Below the pieces are notes generated by a model. It saw only the letters and a list, made by a program, of their open reading frames with translations. It searched no databases and had not been told where the DNA came from. A program made the translations under genes and the position numbers. Shown here piece after piece: positions 7,471 to 15,925 of a DNA stretch of 32,291 nt. The stretch comes from a virus. The DNA is taken from positions 1 through 32,291 of the IMG/VR virus record IMGVR_UViG_3300042922_001481, one strand, 5' to 3'. Each line of letters opens with the position of its first letter. The first letter of the stretch is position 1.

Positions 7471-8349
7471 TTAGTCGAATTTTACAGGTGACAATGGTTG
7501 TCTTAATTCTTGATTGTGGAAATGTTCGTAGCGTGGATCTTTACGAGCCTCATCGGAAAATACCGCTCGATTATCTTCTATCCTTAAATGGCCTGAGTCT
7601 AATAAACGATGTAGGTCTGAAGCAAGTGCAATACCGTTTTCAACACTTGGCGCTCCTCCTGCCGCGTGGCTTAAAATGTGACACGCATCAATCGCAAAGC
7701 GAGAGCCAGTAATTGCGCAACATCCCTTCCAATTGGCTATTACGTCCTTTCTGAACCTACCTTGGGCTTTTCGGGTTTTCGTTAGCGAATAACCATCTTC
7801 AACATATGAACGCTGCTCGAATGTTGGTGATGATTCGGTCATATGGGATAACTGCCGAGAACTATGTTGGTTAGCTTTAAATTCTTCCCAAAGACCCTTA
7901 CTAACTATTTTTCCTTGTCGAGCGCACCAGTTGGTGAAACCTTTCTTTTCGTGTTCATCTAAAGACGCCAGCCATTCGCGTAGTTCAGAAATGGCTAAAA
8001 CATTTTGATGTAATTGACGCTTTTGTGGTAGTGGGGCCAACCGATCTTTTTTCTCTCCTCGCCGGTAAGGGGGAAGTTTCAATGTGTCCTTCATTGAAAT
8101 CGTGCCAGCTGCGTTAGTTCGGACGCTGAATTGACCAGCATACTCAACTTTTTTAGCAGTTGTGGGAGTTATTGGCTTCCTATTATTAGCCATCCAAAGT
8201 TGTACTTGATGCAAGACTTCACTGGCTTCCAGCCCCTTACTTATCAATTCTTTGACGTAATTCTTAACCTCTTGTTTATTTGGCTGGTATTCGAATAAAT
8301 ACGGTGAAAGCATTAAAATTTCTTTCATTGAAGTTTTTGTTTCAGCCAT
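7471..8349 (-). CDS. HNH endonuclease-domain accessory protein
   Basis: The C-terminal domain (about residues 196-280) is an HNH nuclease: CCAITG, then DACHILSHAAGG with H224, then N238 (SVENGIAL) and H247 (SDLHRLLDSG). This layout resembles HNH_2-type restriction-like nucleases. The N-terminal about 190 residues are not recognised and may recognise DNA or a signal. The frame is open to 8490 (339 residues), but ATG 8349 has GGGGGA directly upstream and removes a 47-residue leader of low plausibility; this gives 292 residues. It is transcribed against the early operon and lies between the tum region and cos, the tin/old locus of P2. A defence or lysogenic conversion role is inferred from locus and domain. 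A packaging HNH is less likely, since P2-like terminases do not use one. Confidence 0.82.
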   Translation of the reverse strand: MAETKTSMKEILMLSPYLFEYQPNKQEVKNYVKELISKGLEASEVLHQVQLWMANNRKPITPTTAKKVEYAGQFSVRTNAAGTISMKDTLKLPPYRRGEKKDRLAPLPQKRQLHQNVLAISELREWLASLDEHEKKGFTNWCARQGKIVSKGLWEEFKANQHSSRQLSHMTESSPTFEQRSYVEDGYSLTKTRKAQGRFRKDVIANWKGCCAITGSRFAIDACHILSHAAGGAPSVENGIALASDLHRLLDSGHLRIEDNRAVFSDEARKDPRYEHFHNQELRQPLSPVKFD

Positions 8350-8524
8350 AAATCCCCCAATATCTTTTTCTAAAAGTGCACTCAATGCCTCTTTTCTCAG
8401 CGTGCATTCATGGTGCATGGTTTTGCATGAGAATAATGTCTCATTTTTATGAGAGCTCCACCAGTGCTGGCGCGGTTTCAAAGTAGTCATGCAAGTGCAT
8501 CAAAACCGCCCCGTTAAGCGCGCA

Positions 8525-8543
8525 GGCGAGGCGGGGATAGCAC
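8525..8543 (+). other. cos: cos site (cohesive-end packaging site)
   Basis: GGCGAGGCGGGGATAGCAC matches, with one difference as I recall it, the 19-nt cohesive end of P2/P4/186-type phages. It lies upstream of the portal gene between the accessory genes and Q, the normal place of cos in this group. The terminase formed by gpP and gpM cuts here, and the linear virion genome starts from this point. The surrounding region 8350-8709 has no convincing gene. It holds cos, GC-rich sequence that may carry terminase binding sites, and a hairpin behind Q. Confidence 0.88.
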
Positions 8544-8678
8544 TGCGCGCCAGACATGGTGACAGGATTTATTTCACGCGTCTGTGCGCGTCGTGGTGGC
8601 GCGCTGTTATGTGCGGTCGGTTAACGAGGTGCTGGCGTGGTTGCGCCGCGTGTGCGGCGTCTGGCTCGCTCTGAGAGG

Positions 8679-8698
8679 ATGCCGCCCGGAGGCGGCAT
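8679..8698. terminator. Hairpin behind the Q-P operon
   Basis: ATGCCGCC (8679-8686) pairs perfectly with GGCGGCAT (8691-8698) around CGGA. It lies 11 nt beyond the end of gene Q. There is no T run in the direction of Q transcription, so termination strength is uncertain. Confidence 0.45.
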
Positions 8699-8709
8699 TT
8701 AGGCGGGGG

Positions 8710-9735
8710 TTACTCAGTTTCGATGTTGTAATCCTTAAAGCGGATCACCTCTAAACCGAGCCATTCATTGATTTCCTTGAAACGCTCCTGCAATGGCGTC
8801 AGCTCGTTACGTACAAATACCCGCGCCACCTTCTCGATATCACCCATTGAGCCAATATTCTCGGGCTTGCCGCCCATAAGCTGGAACGGTACGCGGTGCG
8901 CATCGAGCAGGTCGGCGGCGCTCACCTTTTTGATGTTGAAAAAATCATCCTTCGTGGCGACTTCACTCAGCGGCACAATCTTGATGCCGTCCGGTTTCCC
9001 GTTCGGGGCATAGAAAAACAGGTTTTTGAAATTCCCGAGCCCTTTCGAGTCGCGCATCGCGGAGCGCAGCGCCTCGACGTCGGTGCTGCTCTGCGCCGCG
9101 TCGGTGACGTACATGATGTAACCCGCGTGCGCGCCGTTCTGGTAATACTTGCGACGAAACAGCGTGGCGGATTCATTCAGCCAGGCTGAATTAAGCGCGC
9201 TCAGGTATTCCGGCATCCCGTAGAGCTCCTGATTGATGTCGGGCTCAAGCAAATGACAGACTGAGCCGGGGGCGAACTGGTGCGGGTGCGAGAAATCCGA
9301 CACGTACCAGTAAACATCCTCCTCGACACCCCTGCGGGTGTATTTGGCCGGAGAGGTTTCCAGCTTCATGAGCTGGCCGGTCACGCTCATGCGCTTCTCA
9401 AGATAGCCGTTGGCAAACACCAGATAATCAAGCACAAGGCGGCTGAAGTCCTGACGGGACAGCAACGGGTGCGGAATAAAGGTGCTGGTCAGAATGTTAC
9501 GCTTTACGTAAATCGGGGAGCTGTGATGCACGGCGGCGCGCAGGCTTTTCGCCAGCCCGGAGAAGTTGACCGGCGGCTCGTACCATTTACCGTTATTGAT
9601 GCACTCGACATAGTCGAGGATATCGCGGCGATCCAGAACGGGTGACGGCTCGCCAAAGGTGAACGCCTCCATTTTCTGCGGTGCGCTGGCGGTCATGTTG
9701 GTCTGTTTTGGCTGTTTCTTTTGGCGTTTTTTCAT
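8710..9735 (-). CDS. Q: Portal protein gpQ
   Basis: Forms the dodecameric portal at the capsid vertex through which DNA is packaged. The 341 residues match the P2 gpQ length (344). Conserved stretches include FTFGEPSPVLDRRDILDY near the N terminus, YVSDFSHPHQFAPGSV and LLEPDINQELYGMPEYLSAL in the middle, and KKVSAADLLDAHRVPFQLMG followed by GDIEKVARVFVRNELTPLQ at the C-terminal side, all typical of phage portal family PBSX/P2. The first residues are strongly basic (KKRQKKQPKQ). It begins 1 nt after the stop codon of P, as expected for the P-Q leftward operon. Confidence 0.97.
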   Translation of the reverse strand: MKKRQKKQPKQTNMTASAPQKMEAFTFGEPSPVLDRRDILDYVECINNGKWYEPPVNFSGLAKSLRAAVHHSSPIYVKRNILTSTFIPHPLLSRQDFSRLVLDYLVFANGYLEKRMSVTGQLMKLETSPAKYTRRGVEEDVYWYVSDFSHPHQFAPGSVCHLLEPDINQELYGMPEYLSALNSAWLNESATLFRRKYYQNGAHAGYIMYVTDAAQSSTDVEALRSAMRDSKGLGNFKNLFFYAPNGKPDGIKIVPLSEVATKDDFFNIKKVSAADLLDAHRVPFQLMGGKPENIGSMGDIEKVARVFVRNELTPLQERFKEINEWLGLEVIRFKDYNIETE

Positions 9736-9736
9736 C

Positions 9737-11506
9737 TTAGTTGATATCCAGAATAGAGGTTGAATGCATACCGCTACCGGCGGAAAGTGGCTCGTTTAAA
9801 AGGGCGTGCATGGTCGCCCATGCGATATCCGCGTGGCTGGCTTCCTCACTGCGGCTGGCTTCATAGGTGGCACTGCGACCGCTGCTGGTCATGGTTTTGC
9901 GGATAGCCATAAATGACTGCGTGATGTCGGTCGCACCGGCGTCATACTCCAGACACCCGCGTCGGATGGTGTCTTTCGCTTTCAGCACCATTGCGGTTTT
10001 CATTTCCGGTGTGTAGCGAATAGCGCGCGCTGCCGGGAAGAATGAACGCACGAGCTGGTAAACACCCTGGCCGATGCCGGTCGCATCGATGCCGATATAG
10101 TCGACGGTGTATTTCTCGGTCAGCGCACGGATGGCCTCGGCCTGCGCGGCAAAATCCATGCCTTTCCACTGGTGACGCTCAAGGATGCGGAACTTGCCAC
10201 CGGCAACCAGTGGCGGAGCCAGCACCGCACAGCCTGCGCTGTCGCCGGTGTGTGACGGGTCGTAGCCAATCCAGACCGGACGCCAGTTAAACGGACGGTC
10301 AGCGAATGGCTCGAAGTCCTCCCATTCTTCCATCGCATCGACCATGCAACGCTGGAGCTCCTCGAACGGGAATACCGACGCTTTATCGTCGACGAACTCG
10401 CACATAAACAGGTTACGGAAGTCATCCGCGCTGTTTTCCTGTCTGAGCTGGTCGAGGTTAAACAGGGTACAGCCCCCGGCGAGCGCGTCCTCAATGGTGA
10501 CAATCTGCCGCCACTGGCCGTCCCCGCATAACATGCCCCCGGCAAGCGCCTGATGACTGATATCGATGTCGACACGTTCGTCGCGGTTACTGCGGCCACG
10601 GTTAAACAGCTCCCCTGACCAGAACGGGTACGCGCCGTGCGCCAGCGTCGACGGCGTCGAAAAATAGGTGGTGCGCAGGTGCGACTGTGAGGCCATACCG
10701 GAGGCGACTTTTCGCAGCTTCTGGAAATTGGGTATCCAGAAAATCTCATCGACATAGAGGTCGCCGTTATGACTCTGCGCGGTGTTGGAGTTGGTCCCGA
10801 GGAAAATCAGCTCTGCGCCGTTGTTGCCGATGACAATCGGGTCGCCTGACAGGTCGACGTCGACCAGACGCGCAAAGGCGATGATGTACTTACGGAAAAC
10901 GTAAGCCTGCGTTTTACTGGCGGATAAAAAAATCTGGTTTTGCCCGGTCTTAAGGGCGCGCAGAAGCGCCTCACGCGCAAAGTAGAACGTTGCGCCAATC
11001 TGGCGCGATTTGAGGATGTGGCGAATACGGTGCGCGATGCCTGCCTTATGCCAGTTGAGCTGATACTCAAACGACTGGTCAAAGAAAATCTCTTCCAGCT
11101 TTTCAATCGCTTCTTCACTGAAGAAATTACGTTTCGGCTTTTTGCGATCCCCTTTGTTGCGGCTGGCGATATTGGGGTTTAAATCCACCTCGTTTCCGGT
11201 CTGGCCGTAGCGGTTCACGCGCGCGAGGCGCTCCATCTGTCGCGACAGAAAATCAGCGACCTTAAAGTCGTGCGGCGTCAGGTCGGGCTTGGCGTAAAGC
11301 TGGATGAGACGCGCCTCTAACGTCGACTCAACGCGGTTAATCGGCGCGGTTTCCTCCCATCCATCACGCTGTTTCCAGCTCTGCACCGTGGGGCGCTTGA
11401 GTTGCAGCATGTCGCAGATTTGCGGCACGGCGAACCCCTGCCAGTACAACAGCCGCGCCTGTCGTCGTGGGTCATTGAGTAATGAAAGGTCAGTTGAAAT
11501 GGTCAT
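9737..11506 (-). CDS. P: Terminase large (ATPase) subunit gpP
   Basis: Powers DNA packaging with gpM. The 589 residues equal the P2 gpP size (590). An N-terminal helix-turn-helix is visible at about 26-48 (VPQICDMLQLKRPTVQSWKQ). The ATPase domain carries a P-loop-like KSRQIGATFYF (167-177) and the Walker B motif LYVDEIFW with D253 and E254. The C-terminal RNase H-like region starts at WIGYDPSHTGDSAG, with D416 as a candidate metal ligand. GAGG lies 6 nt before the ATG. It is the first gene of the leftward late operon and diverges from O; both are probably activated by Ogr from the intergenic region 11507-11671. Confidence 0.97.
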   Translation of the reverse strand: MTISTDLSLLNDPRRQARLLYWQGFAVPQICDMLQLKRPTVQSWKQRDGWEETAPINRVESTLEARLIQLYAKPDLTPHDFKVADFLSRQMERLARVNRYGQTGNEVDLNPNIASRNKGDRKKPKRNFFSEEAIEKLEEIFFDQSFEYQLNWHKAGIAHRIRHILKSRQIGATFYFAREALLRALKTGQNQIFLSASKTQAYVFRKYIIAFARLVDVDLSGDPIVIGNNGAELIFLGTNSNTAQSHNGDLYVDEIFWIPNFQKLRKVASGMASQSHLRTTYFSTPSTLAHGAYPFWSGELFNRGRSNRDERVDIDISHQALAGGMLCGDGQWRQIVTIEDALAGGCTLFNLDQLRQENSADDFRNLFMCEFVDDKASVFPFEELQRCMVDAMEEWEDFEPFADRPFNWRPVWIGYDPSHTGDSAGCAVLAPPLVAGGKFRILERHQWKGMDFAAQAEAIRALTEKYTVDYIGIDATGIGQGVYQLVRSFFPAARAIRYTPEMKTAMVLKAKDTIRRGCLEYDAGATDITQSFMAIRKTMTSSGRSATYEASRSEEASHADIAWATMHALLNEPLSAGSGMHSTSILDIN

Positions 11507-11569
11507 GCTTACCTCGTTTTGATGTTACGAGGCAAGGCTAAGGAAATGACCGTACTTAATCGCTAAACC

Positions 11570-11603
11570 CCTGTTGTGTCAGGGATTGCACTTCCGCAAC
11601 AGG
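11570..11603. promoter_or_regulatory. Putative Ogr/Delta binding region for divergent P and O promoters
   Basis: CCTGTTG (11570-11576) and its perfect inverse CAACAGG (11597-11603) lie in the P-O intergenic region, about 92 nt from the P start and 69-102 nt from the O start. In P2 the late activator Ogr binds dyads of the TGT...ACA type upstream of each late operon. The sequence CTGTTGTGTCAG here (11571-11582) recurs with one change upstream of gene V (19116-19127). The dyad is seen; binding is inferred. Confidence 0.6.
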
Positions 11604-11671
11604 TGGCTGATGAGGGGCTGAGTCGGGAAACTAACCCCGACCCGAAAACCCAACATCAGGACACCTGAACA

Positions 11672-12526
11672 ATGGCAAAGAAAGTTTCTAAATGGTTTCG
11701 CATCGGCGTCGAGGGGGACACCTGCGACGGCCGAATTATCAGCGGTAACGATATTCAGGAAATGGCCGAATCGTTTGACCCACGCGTCTACGGTTGCCGC
11801 ATTAACCTTGAGCATATTCGCGGTCTCTTTCCAGACGGTGACTTCAAGCGATTAGGCGATGTGGTTGAGCTGAAAGCGGAGAAAATTGACGACGATTCTG
11901 CGCTTAACGGCAAATGGGCGTTGTTCGCGAAAATCACTCCGACCGATGACCTTGTAGCGATGAATAAAGCCTCGCAGAAGGTCTACACCTCCATGGAAAT
12001 TCAGCCGAATTTTGCAAATACCGGCAAATGCTACCTTGTTGGCCTCGCGGTCACTGATGACCCGGCAAGTCTCGGCACTGAATACCTCGAATTCTGCCGC
12101 AATGTTAAGCACAACCCGCTACAGCGCTTTAAGGCCAATCCTGAAAACGTCTTTTCCGCCGCCACGCTGGCCGAGCTGGAATTTGAAGACGTTCCCGACA
12201 CGCTGCTCAACAGCCTGACCGACAAGGTAAAGGCCATTTTCAGCCGTAAACAGGCCAGCGACGACGCACGTCTTGCAGATGTGCATGAGGCTGTCACCAC
12301 TGTCACCGAGCTGGTTAAAACCAATCTCACCGCAACTGACCAGCGCGTCACCGAGCTTGAGACCGAACTGGCGCAGCTTAAGCAGGACGTGACCAGCAAG
12401 GCTGAAGAAAGCGCGCAGGCGTTTAACGACCTCAAAAACTCCCTCGATAACACCGAAAGCCAGCGCCAACCGCGCCGCGAGCTTTCGAAAGGTGGTACGG
12501 GCGACGAGCTGCTGACCAACTGCTGA
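11672..12526 (+). CDS. O: Capsid scaffolding protein and protease gpO
   Basis: Internal scaffold for procapsid assembly and the protease that matures gpN, gpQ and itself. The 284 residues equal P2 gpO. The proposed serine-protease triad of P2 is present at identical positions: D19 (GDTCDG), H48 (INLEHIRG) and S107 (KVYTSMEI). The C-terminal half contains a long coiled-coil-like region (ATDQRVTELETELAQLKQ), which is the scaffolding part, and a basic tail (QRQPRRELSKGG). It is the first gene of the rightward head operon O-N-M-L. Confidence 0.97.
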   Translation: MAKKVSKWFRIGVEGDTCDGRIISGNDIQEMAESFDPRVYGCRINLEHIRGLFPDGDFKRLGDVVELKAEKIDDDSALNGKWALFAKITPTDDLVAMNKASQKVYTSMEIQPNFANTGKCYLVGLAVTDDPASLGTEYLEFCRNVKHNPLQRFKANPENVFSAATLAELEFEDVPDTLLNSLTDKVKAIFSRKQASDDARLADVHEAVTTVTELVKTNLTATDQRVTELETELAQLKQDVTSKAEESAQAFNDLKNSLDNTESQRQPRRELSKGGTGDELLTNC

Positions 12527-12532
12527 AAACCC

Positions 12533-12551
12533 GCCGGGCGTGCCGCCCGGC
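12533..12551 (+). other. Intercistronic stem-loop between O and N
   Basis: GCCGGGCG (12533-12540) pairs perfectly with CGCCCGGC (12544-12551) around TGC. It lies just after the O stop codon and 30 nt before the N start. No T run follows. It may stabilise the downstream capsid mRNA or act as a partial terminator. Confidence 0.5.
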
Positions 12552-12581
12552 CTGATACCTATTACCCGAACAGGAAAAACC

Positions 12582-13649
12582 ATGCGTAAACAAACCCGCT
12601 TTAAATTCAATGCCTACCTGACCCGCGTCGCGGAGCTGAACGACATTTCCACGGATGACGTGGCGAAGAAATTCACCGTCGAGCCGTCGGTCACGCAAAC
12701 CATGATGGACACCGTGCAGGAATCGTCCTCATTCCTGACGAAAATCAACATCGTGCCGGTCGACGAGCTGAAAGGCGAAAAGGTCGGTGTGGGCGTTAAC
12801 GGCACAATCGCGAGCACCGCCGATACTGAGGGCGATGGCGAGCGTGAAACCGCTGATTTTACTGCGCTGGAGTCCAACAAATACGAGTGCGCGCAGATTA
12901 ACTTTGACTTCCATATCCGCTATAAACAGCTCGACCTGTGGGCGCGATTCCAGGACTTCCAGACCCGTATCCGTAACGCCATTATCAAGCGTCAGGCGCT
13001 CGATTTCATCATGGCCGGTTTCAACGGCATTGAGCGCGCCGCAAAATCTGACCGCAAAAAAAATCCGATGCTTCAGGATGTGGCGGTGGGCTGGTTGCAG
13101 AAGTACCGCAATGAAGCGCCAGCGCGTGTGATGTCAAAAATCACCGACGAGGACGGCGCGGTCATTTCCGATGTGATCCGCGTGGGTAAAAACGGCGACT
13201 ATGCGAACCTCGACGCGCTGGTCATGGATGCCACCGGCAACCTGATTGATGAGATTTATCAGGATGACCCGGAGCTGGTTGTCATCACCGGTCGCAAGCT
13301 GATGGCGGATAAATACTTCCCTATCGTCAATAAAGACCAGGAAAACAGCGAGTCGCTGGCCGCTGACATCATCATCAGCCAGAAGCGAATCGGCAACCTG
13401 CCTGCCGTGCGCGTGCCTTACTTCCCGGCGAATGCCCTGATGGTGACGCGTCTCGATAACCTGTCTATCTACTTCATGGATGACGCGCATCGCCGCAGCA
13501 TCATCGAAAACCCGAAGAAAGACCGCATCGAGAACTACGAGTCAATGAATACCGACTACGTGGTCGAGGCATACGCTGCCGGTTGCCTGATTGAAAATAT
13601 CAAGCTCGGTGACTTCACCGCACCTGCTGCACCGGAAAGCGGAGAGTAA
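12582..13649 (+). CDS. N: Major capsid protein gpN
   Basis: HK97-fold major capsid protein; 355 residues compared with 357 in P2. It is cleaved by gpO near the N terminus during maturation in P2. Recognisable stretches include RFKFNAYLTRVAELNDIS at the N terminus, LWARFQDFQTRIRNAIIKRQ and FIMAGFNGIERAA in the middle, and NYESMNTDYVVEAYAAGC near the C terminus. The open frame begins at 12540, but ATG 12582 with an AGGA upstream gives the family N terminus. Confidence 0.97.
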   Translation: MRKQTRFKFNAYLTRVAELNDISTDDVAKKFTVEPSVTQTMMDTVQESSSFLTKINIVPVDELKGEKVGVGVNGTIASTADTEGDGERETADFTALESNKYECAQINFDFHIRYKQLDLWARFQDFQTRIRNAIIKRQALDFIMAGFNGIERAAKSDRKKNPMLQDVAVGWLQKYRNEAPARVMSKITDEDGAVISDVIRVGKNGDYANLDALVMDATGNLIDEIYQDDPELVVITGRKLMADKYFPIVNKDQENSESLAADIIISQKRIGNLPAVRVPYFPANALMVTRLDNLSIYFMDDAHRRSIIENPKKDRIENYESMNTDYVVEAYAAGCLIENIKLGDFTAPAAPESGE

Positions 13650-13652
13650 GCC

Positions 13653-14408
13653 ATGATGAGTCCCGCAGCGCGTCACATGATGCGGGTCTCGGCCTCTGAA
13701 ACAGCGCGGCGGGCTGCTGTCCCGCTGCGCAATGCAACTGCCTATGAGCAGATGCTCGTTAAGCTGGCCGCAGACAACCGCACGCTAAAACAAATCCGAT
13801 CCAATGAGCGCAAGGCAGATAAAAAGCGTGAGCTGCTGCCGTTCTATCTGCCATGGGTGGCTGGCGTCCTCGCAAACGGCAAGGGCGCGCAGGATGACAT
13901 CGTCATGACGGTCATGCTGTGGCGTCTCGATGCTGACGATATCGCCGGGGCGCTGGAAATTGCCCGTTACGCCATGACCTATGGCCTGACCATGCCGACC
14001 GGTCGACGTCCGACGCCTTACCTGCTGGCCGAAGAGGTGGCACTGTCCGCGCACCGCCTGCTCACTGCAAAACAGCCGGTCGAACTGGCGAACCTGCTCG
14101 ACACCATTGCGCTGACTGAACGCGCTGACATGCCCGATATCGTGCGCGCGAAGCTGCACAAAATCACCGGCTATGTCCTGCGTGATGCGAATCAACTGCC
14201 CGAGGCGCTGGCGCATCTGCAACGTGCGATCCAGTTAGAACGCACCATCGGTGTGAAAAAGGATATCGAGCAGTTAGAGCGCCAGCTCAGGCCAAAACCC
14301 GAACCGGCACCGAAAACCAAAACGACTAAACCGCGCACGCGCAAACCTGCCGCTAAACCAGCGGCACGGCGCGGGCGTCCACCAAAGGCGGCAAAAGCCG
14401 CAGGTTAA
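13653..14408 (+). CDS. M: Terminase small subunit / endonuclease gpM
   Basis: Recognises and cuts cos together with gpP. 251 residues (P2 gpM 247). Conserved features are the N-terminal SPAARHMMRVSA, the central FYLPWVAGVLANGKGAQDDIV and a helical repeat region with LPEALAHLQRAIQLE. The C-terminal 40 residues form a very basic Lys/Pro/Ala tail (KTKTTKPRTRKPAAKPAARR) likely to contact DNA. The start follows the N stop after 3 nt; a second ATG directly after the first is an alternative. The 99 nt that follow up to L contain no gene. Confidence 0.95.
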   Translation: MMSPAARHMMRVSASETARRAAVPLRNATAYEQMLVKLAADNRTLKQIRSNERKADKKRELLPFYLPWVAGVLANGKGAQDDIVMTVMLWRLDADDIAGALEIARYAMTYGLTMPTGRRPTPYLLAEEVALSAHRLLTAKQPVELANLLDTIALTERADMPDIVRAKLHKITGYVLRDANQLPEALAHLQRAIQLERTIGVKKDIEQLERQLRPKPEPAPKTKTTKPRTRKPAAKPAARRGRPPKAAKAAG

Positions 14409-14507
14409 CCGAGCGCTCCCCGAGCCGGGCGGCACGCCGGTCAATGCGGGTATCAATTGCCCTGACTGCAACCGGCGTCCACCGCCCACCTATTACCCGA
14501 GGTTGTC

Positions 14508-15014
14508 ATGACGACGCTGATTATTGAGCAAAACAAAGAGCCGCAGGATGTGCCGGGCGTGGTGATACCGCCGCCGGGTGTGAGCGAGCCGGTAATCAAA
14601 AACACCCCGTTTTTTCCTGATGTTGATCCGAAGCGGGTGCGTGAGGAAATGCGTTTAGAGCAGACCGTTTCCCCTGTGCGCCTGCGCCGGGCAATTAAGA
14701 CCGCCATCGCAGAGACGAACGCGGAGCTGGGCGAATGGCGCGAGCGTCAGCTCGATGCCGGTTACGCCACGCTGGCGGATGTCCCGACCGACAGGCTCGA
14801 TGGCGAAAGTGTGCGCGTATTCCATTACTTCAACGCCGTGTGTGCCATGACGACCGCCACGCTTTACGAGCGTTTTCGCGGCGTGGATGCGACCGCCAAA
14901 GGCGACAAAAAGGCCGACAGCATCGACAGCACTATCGATGAAATGTGGCGGGATATGCGCTGGTCTGTGGCGCGCATCCAGGATAAAGCGCGCTGCATTG
15001 TGGGGCAAATCTGA
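14508..15014 (+). CDS. L: Head completion protein gpL
   Basis: Head-tail connector protein that binds the portal after packaging and stabilises the filled head. 168 residues (P2 gpL 169). Typical stretches are IPPPGVSEPVIKNTPFFPDV in the N-terminal part and VRVFHYFNAVCAMTTATLYERF in the centre. The stop codon overlaps the gpX start codon by 1 nt. Confidence 0.95.
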   Translation: MTTLIIEQNKEPQDVPGVVIPPPGVSEPVIKNTPFFPDVDPKRVREEMRLEQTVSPVRLRRAIKTAIAETNAELGEWRERQLDAGYATLADVPTDRLDGESVRVFHYFNAVCAMTTATLYERFRGVDATAKGDKKADSIDSTIDEMWRDMRWSVARIQDKARCIVGQI

Positions 15015-15217
15015 TGAAAGCGTATGCGCTACAGGGCGACACCCTCGACGCGATTTGTGTGCGGTACTACGGGCGCACCGAGGGTGTGGTCGAAACCGTC
15101 TTAGAAGCGAATCCCGGTCTGTCTGAGCTCGGCGTCATCCTGCCGCACGGCACTGCAATTGAACTGCCCGAGACCGACAGCGCGGCCAGAACCGAAACGG
15201 TGAATCTATGGGACTGA
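15014..15217 (+). CDS. X: Tail protein gpX
   Basis: A 67-residue essential tail protein, equal in length to P2 gpX. The N-terminal part (LQGDTLDAICVRYYGRTEGVVETVLEANPGL) has the LysM-like fold common to this family of tail hub components. It overlaps L by 1 nt and the start of the holin frame by 10 nt, the normal compact order L-X-holin. Confidence 0.95.
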   Translation: MKAYALQGDTLDAICVRYYGRTEGVVETVLEANPGLSELGVILPHGTAIELPETDSAARTETVNLWD

Positions 15218-15219
15218 GT

Positions 15220-15429
15220 ATGGAGAAAATCACCACGTTTATCGCCTACTGGCTGGCCGTCGCGCTGGCGTACCTCGGCGCAATATCGCCCGAAAAGATG
15301 GCGCTTTACGTGGGCGGCGGATGCGCCATTTTTACCGCACTTACGAATTACTGGTTTAAGCGCAAAACGTACCTCTATCTGACGTCACTCGGACTCGACA
15401 AGGGGGCTATTCGTGAAATCAATCGTTAA
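15220..15429 (+). CDS. Holin (HP1-type family)
   Basis: A small membrane protein of 69 residues that permeabilises the inner membrane at lysis time. Two hydrophobic segments are visible: about residues 4-22 (ITTFIAYWLAVALAYLGAI) and 27-45 (MALYVGGGCAIFTALTNYW), followed by a basic stretch (FKRKTYLY). It takes the position of P2 gene Y but belongs to another holin family. The ATG at 15208 would add four residues (MGLS) and is an alternative start, possibly a dual start regulating timing as in lambda S. It overlaps the endolysin by 17 nt. Confidence 0.85.
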   Translation: MEKITTFIAYWLAVALAYLGAISPEKMALYVGGGCAIFTALTNYWFKRKTYLYLTSLGLDKGAIREINR

Positions 15430-15925
15430 ACGTTGCAGTGTGGCCGCAGTGCTGGCGCTGGCGGCGCTGATGCCTGACTTTCGTCTGCTTAACACCTCGC
15501 CCGAGGGGCTGGCGCTGATTGCCGACCTCGAAGGTTGTCGCCTGACGCCTTACCAGTGCAGCGCGGGAGTGTGGACGTCAGGCATCGGCCACACTGCCGG
15601 TGTCGTCCCGAAAGGGGAAATCACAGAACGTCAGGCGGCGGCGAACCTCGTCGCGGATGTGATGAACGTCGAGAAGCGTCTCGCAGTCTGCGTGCCGGTA
15701 GAAATGCCGCAGCACATTTACGACGCGCTGGTCAGCTTCTCATTCAACGTGGGAACCGGCGCGGCCTGCCGGTCGACGCTGGTCTCGTATATCAAGCAAC
15801 ACCAATGGTGGCAGGCGTGCGACCAGCTTACCCGCTGGGTTTATGTGAATGGCTCAATCAATAAAGGGCTGGAAAATCGCCGCGCGCGTGAGCGTGCTTA
15901 TTGTCTGAAAGGAGTTTCTCAATGA
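15413..15925 (+). CDS. SAR-type endolysin (GH24 lysozyme, P1 Lyz class)
   Basis: Muramidase that cleaves peptidoglycan. 170 residues. The catalytic triad is E40, C49 and T55 (DLEGC, then YQCSAGVWTSGIGHT), with Cys in place of the T4 Asp as in P1 Lyz. The N-terminal segment 8-20 (CSVAAVLALAALM) is weakly hydrophobic, as expected for a signal-arrest-release domain. C8 in this segment and C42 next to the catalytic residues match the P1 Lyz arrangement, where a disulfide switch holds the enzyme inactive until membrane depolarisation. P2 itself uses the cytosolic endolysin K, so the lysis module differs from P2. Regulation by disulfide exchange is inferred. Confidence 0.92.
   Translation: MKSIVKRCSVAAVLALAALMPDFRLLNTSPEGLALIADLEGCRLTPYQCSAGVWTSGIGHTAGVVPKGEITERQAAANLVADVMNVEKRLAVCVPVEMPQHIYDALVSFSFNVGTGAACRSTLVSYIKQHQWWQACDQLTRWVYVNGSINKGLENRRARERAYCLKGVSQ

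Noticed and set aside
7471-8349. HNH protein as part of the packaging machinery
   Set aside because: HNH proteins next to terminases act in HK97-like cos phages, but P2-like phages package without one, and this gene has a large extra domain and accessory-locus position.
8489-8674. 61-aa plus-strand open frame
   Set aside because: It runs across the cos site, is Arg/Cys-rich as expected from GC-rich non-coding DNA and lacks a ribosome binding site.
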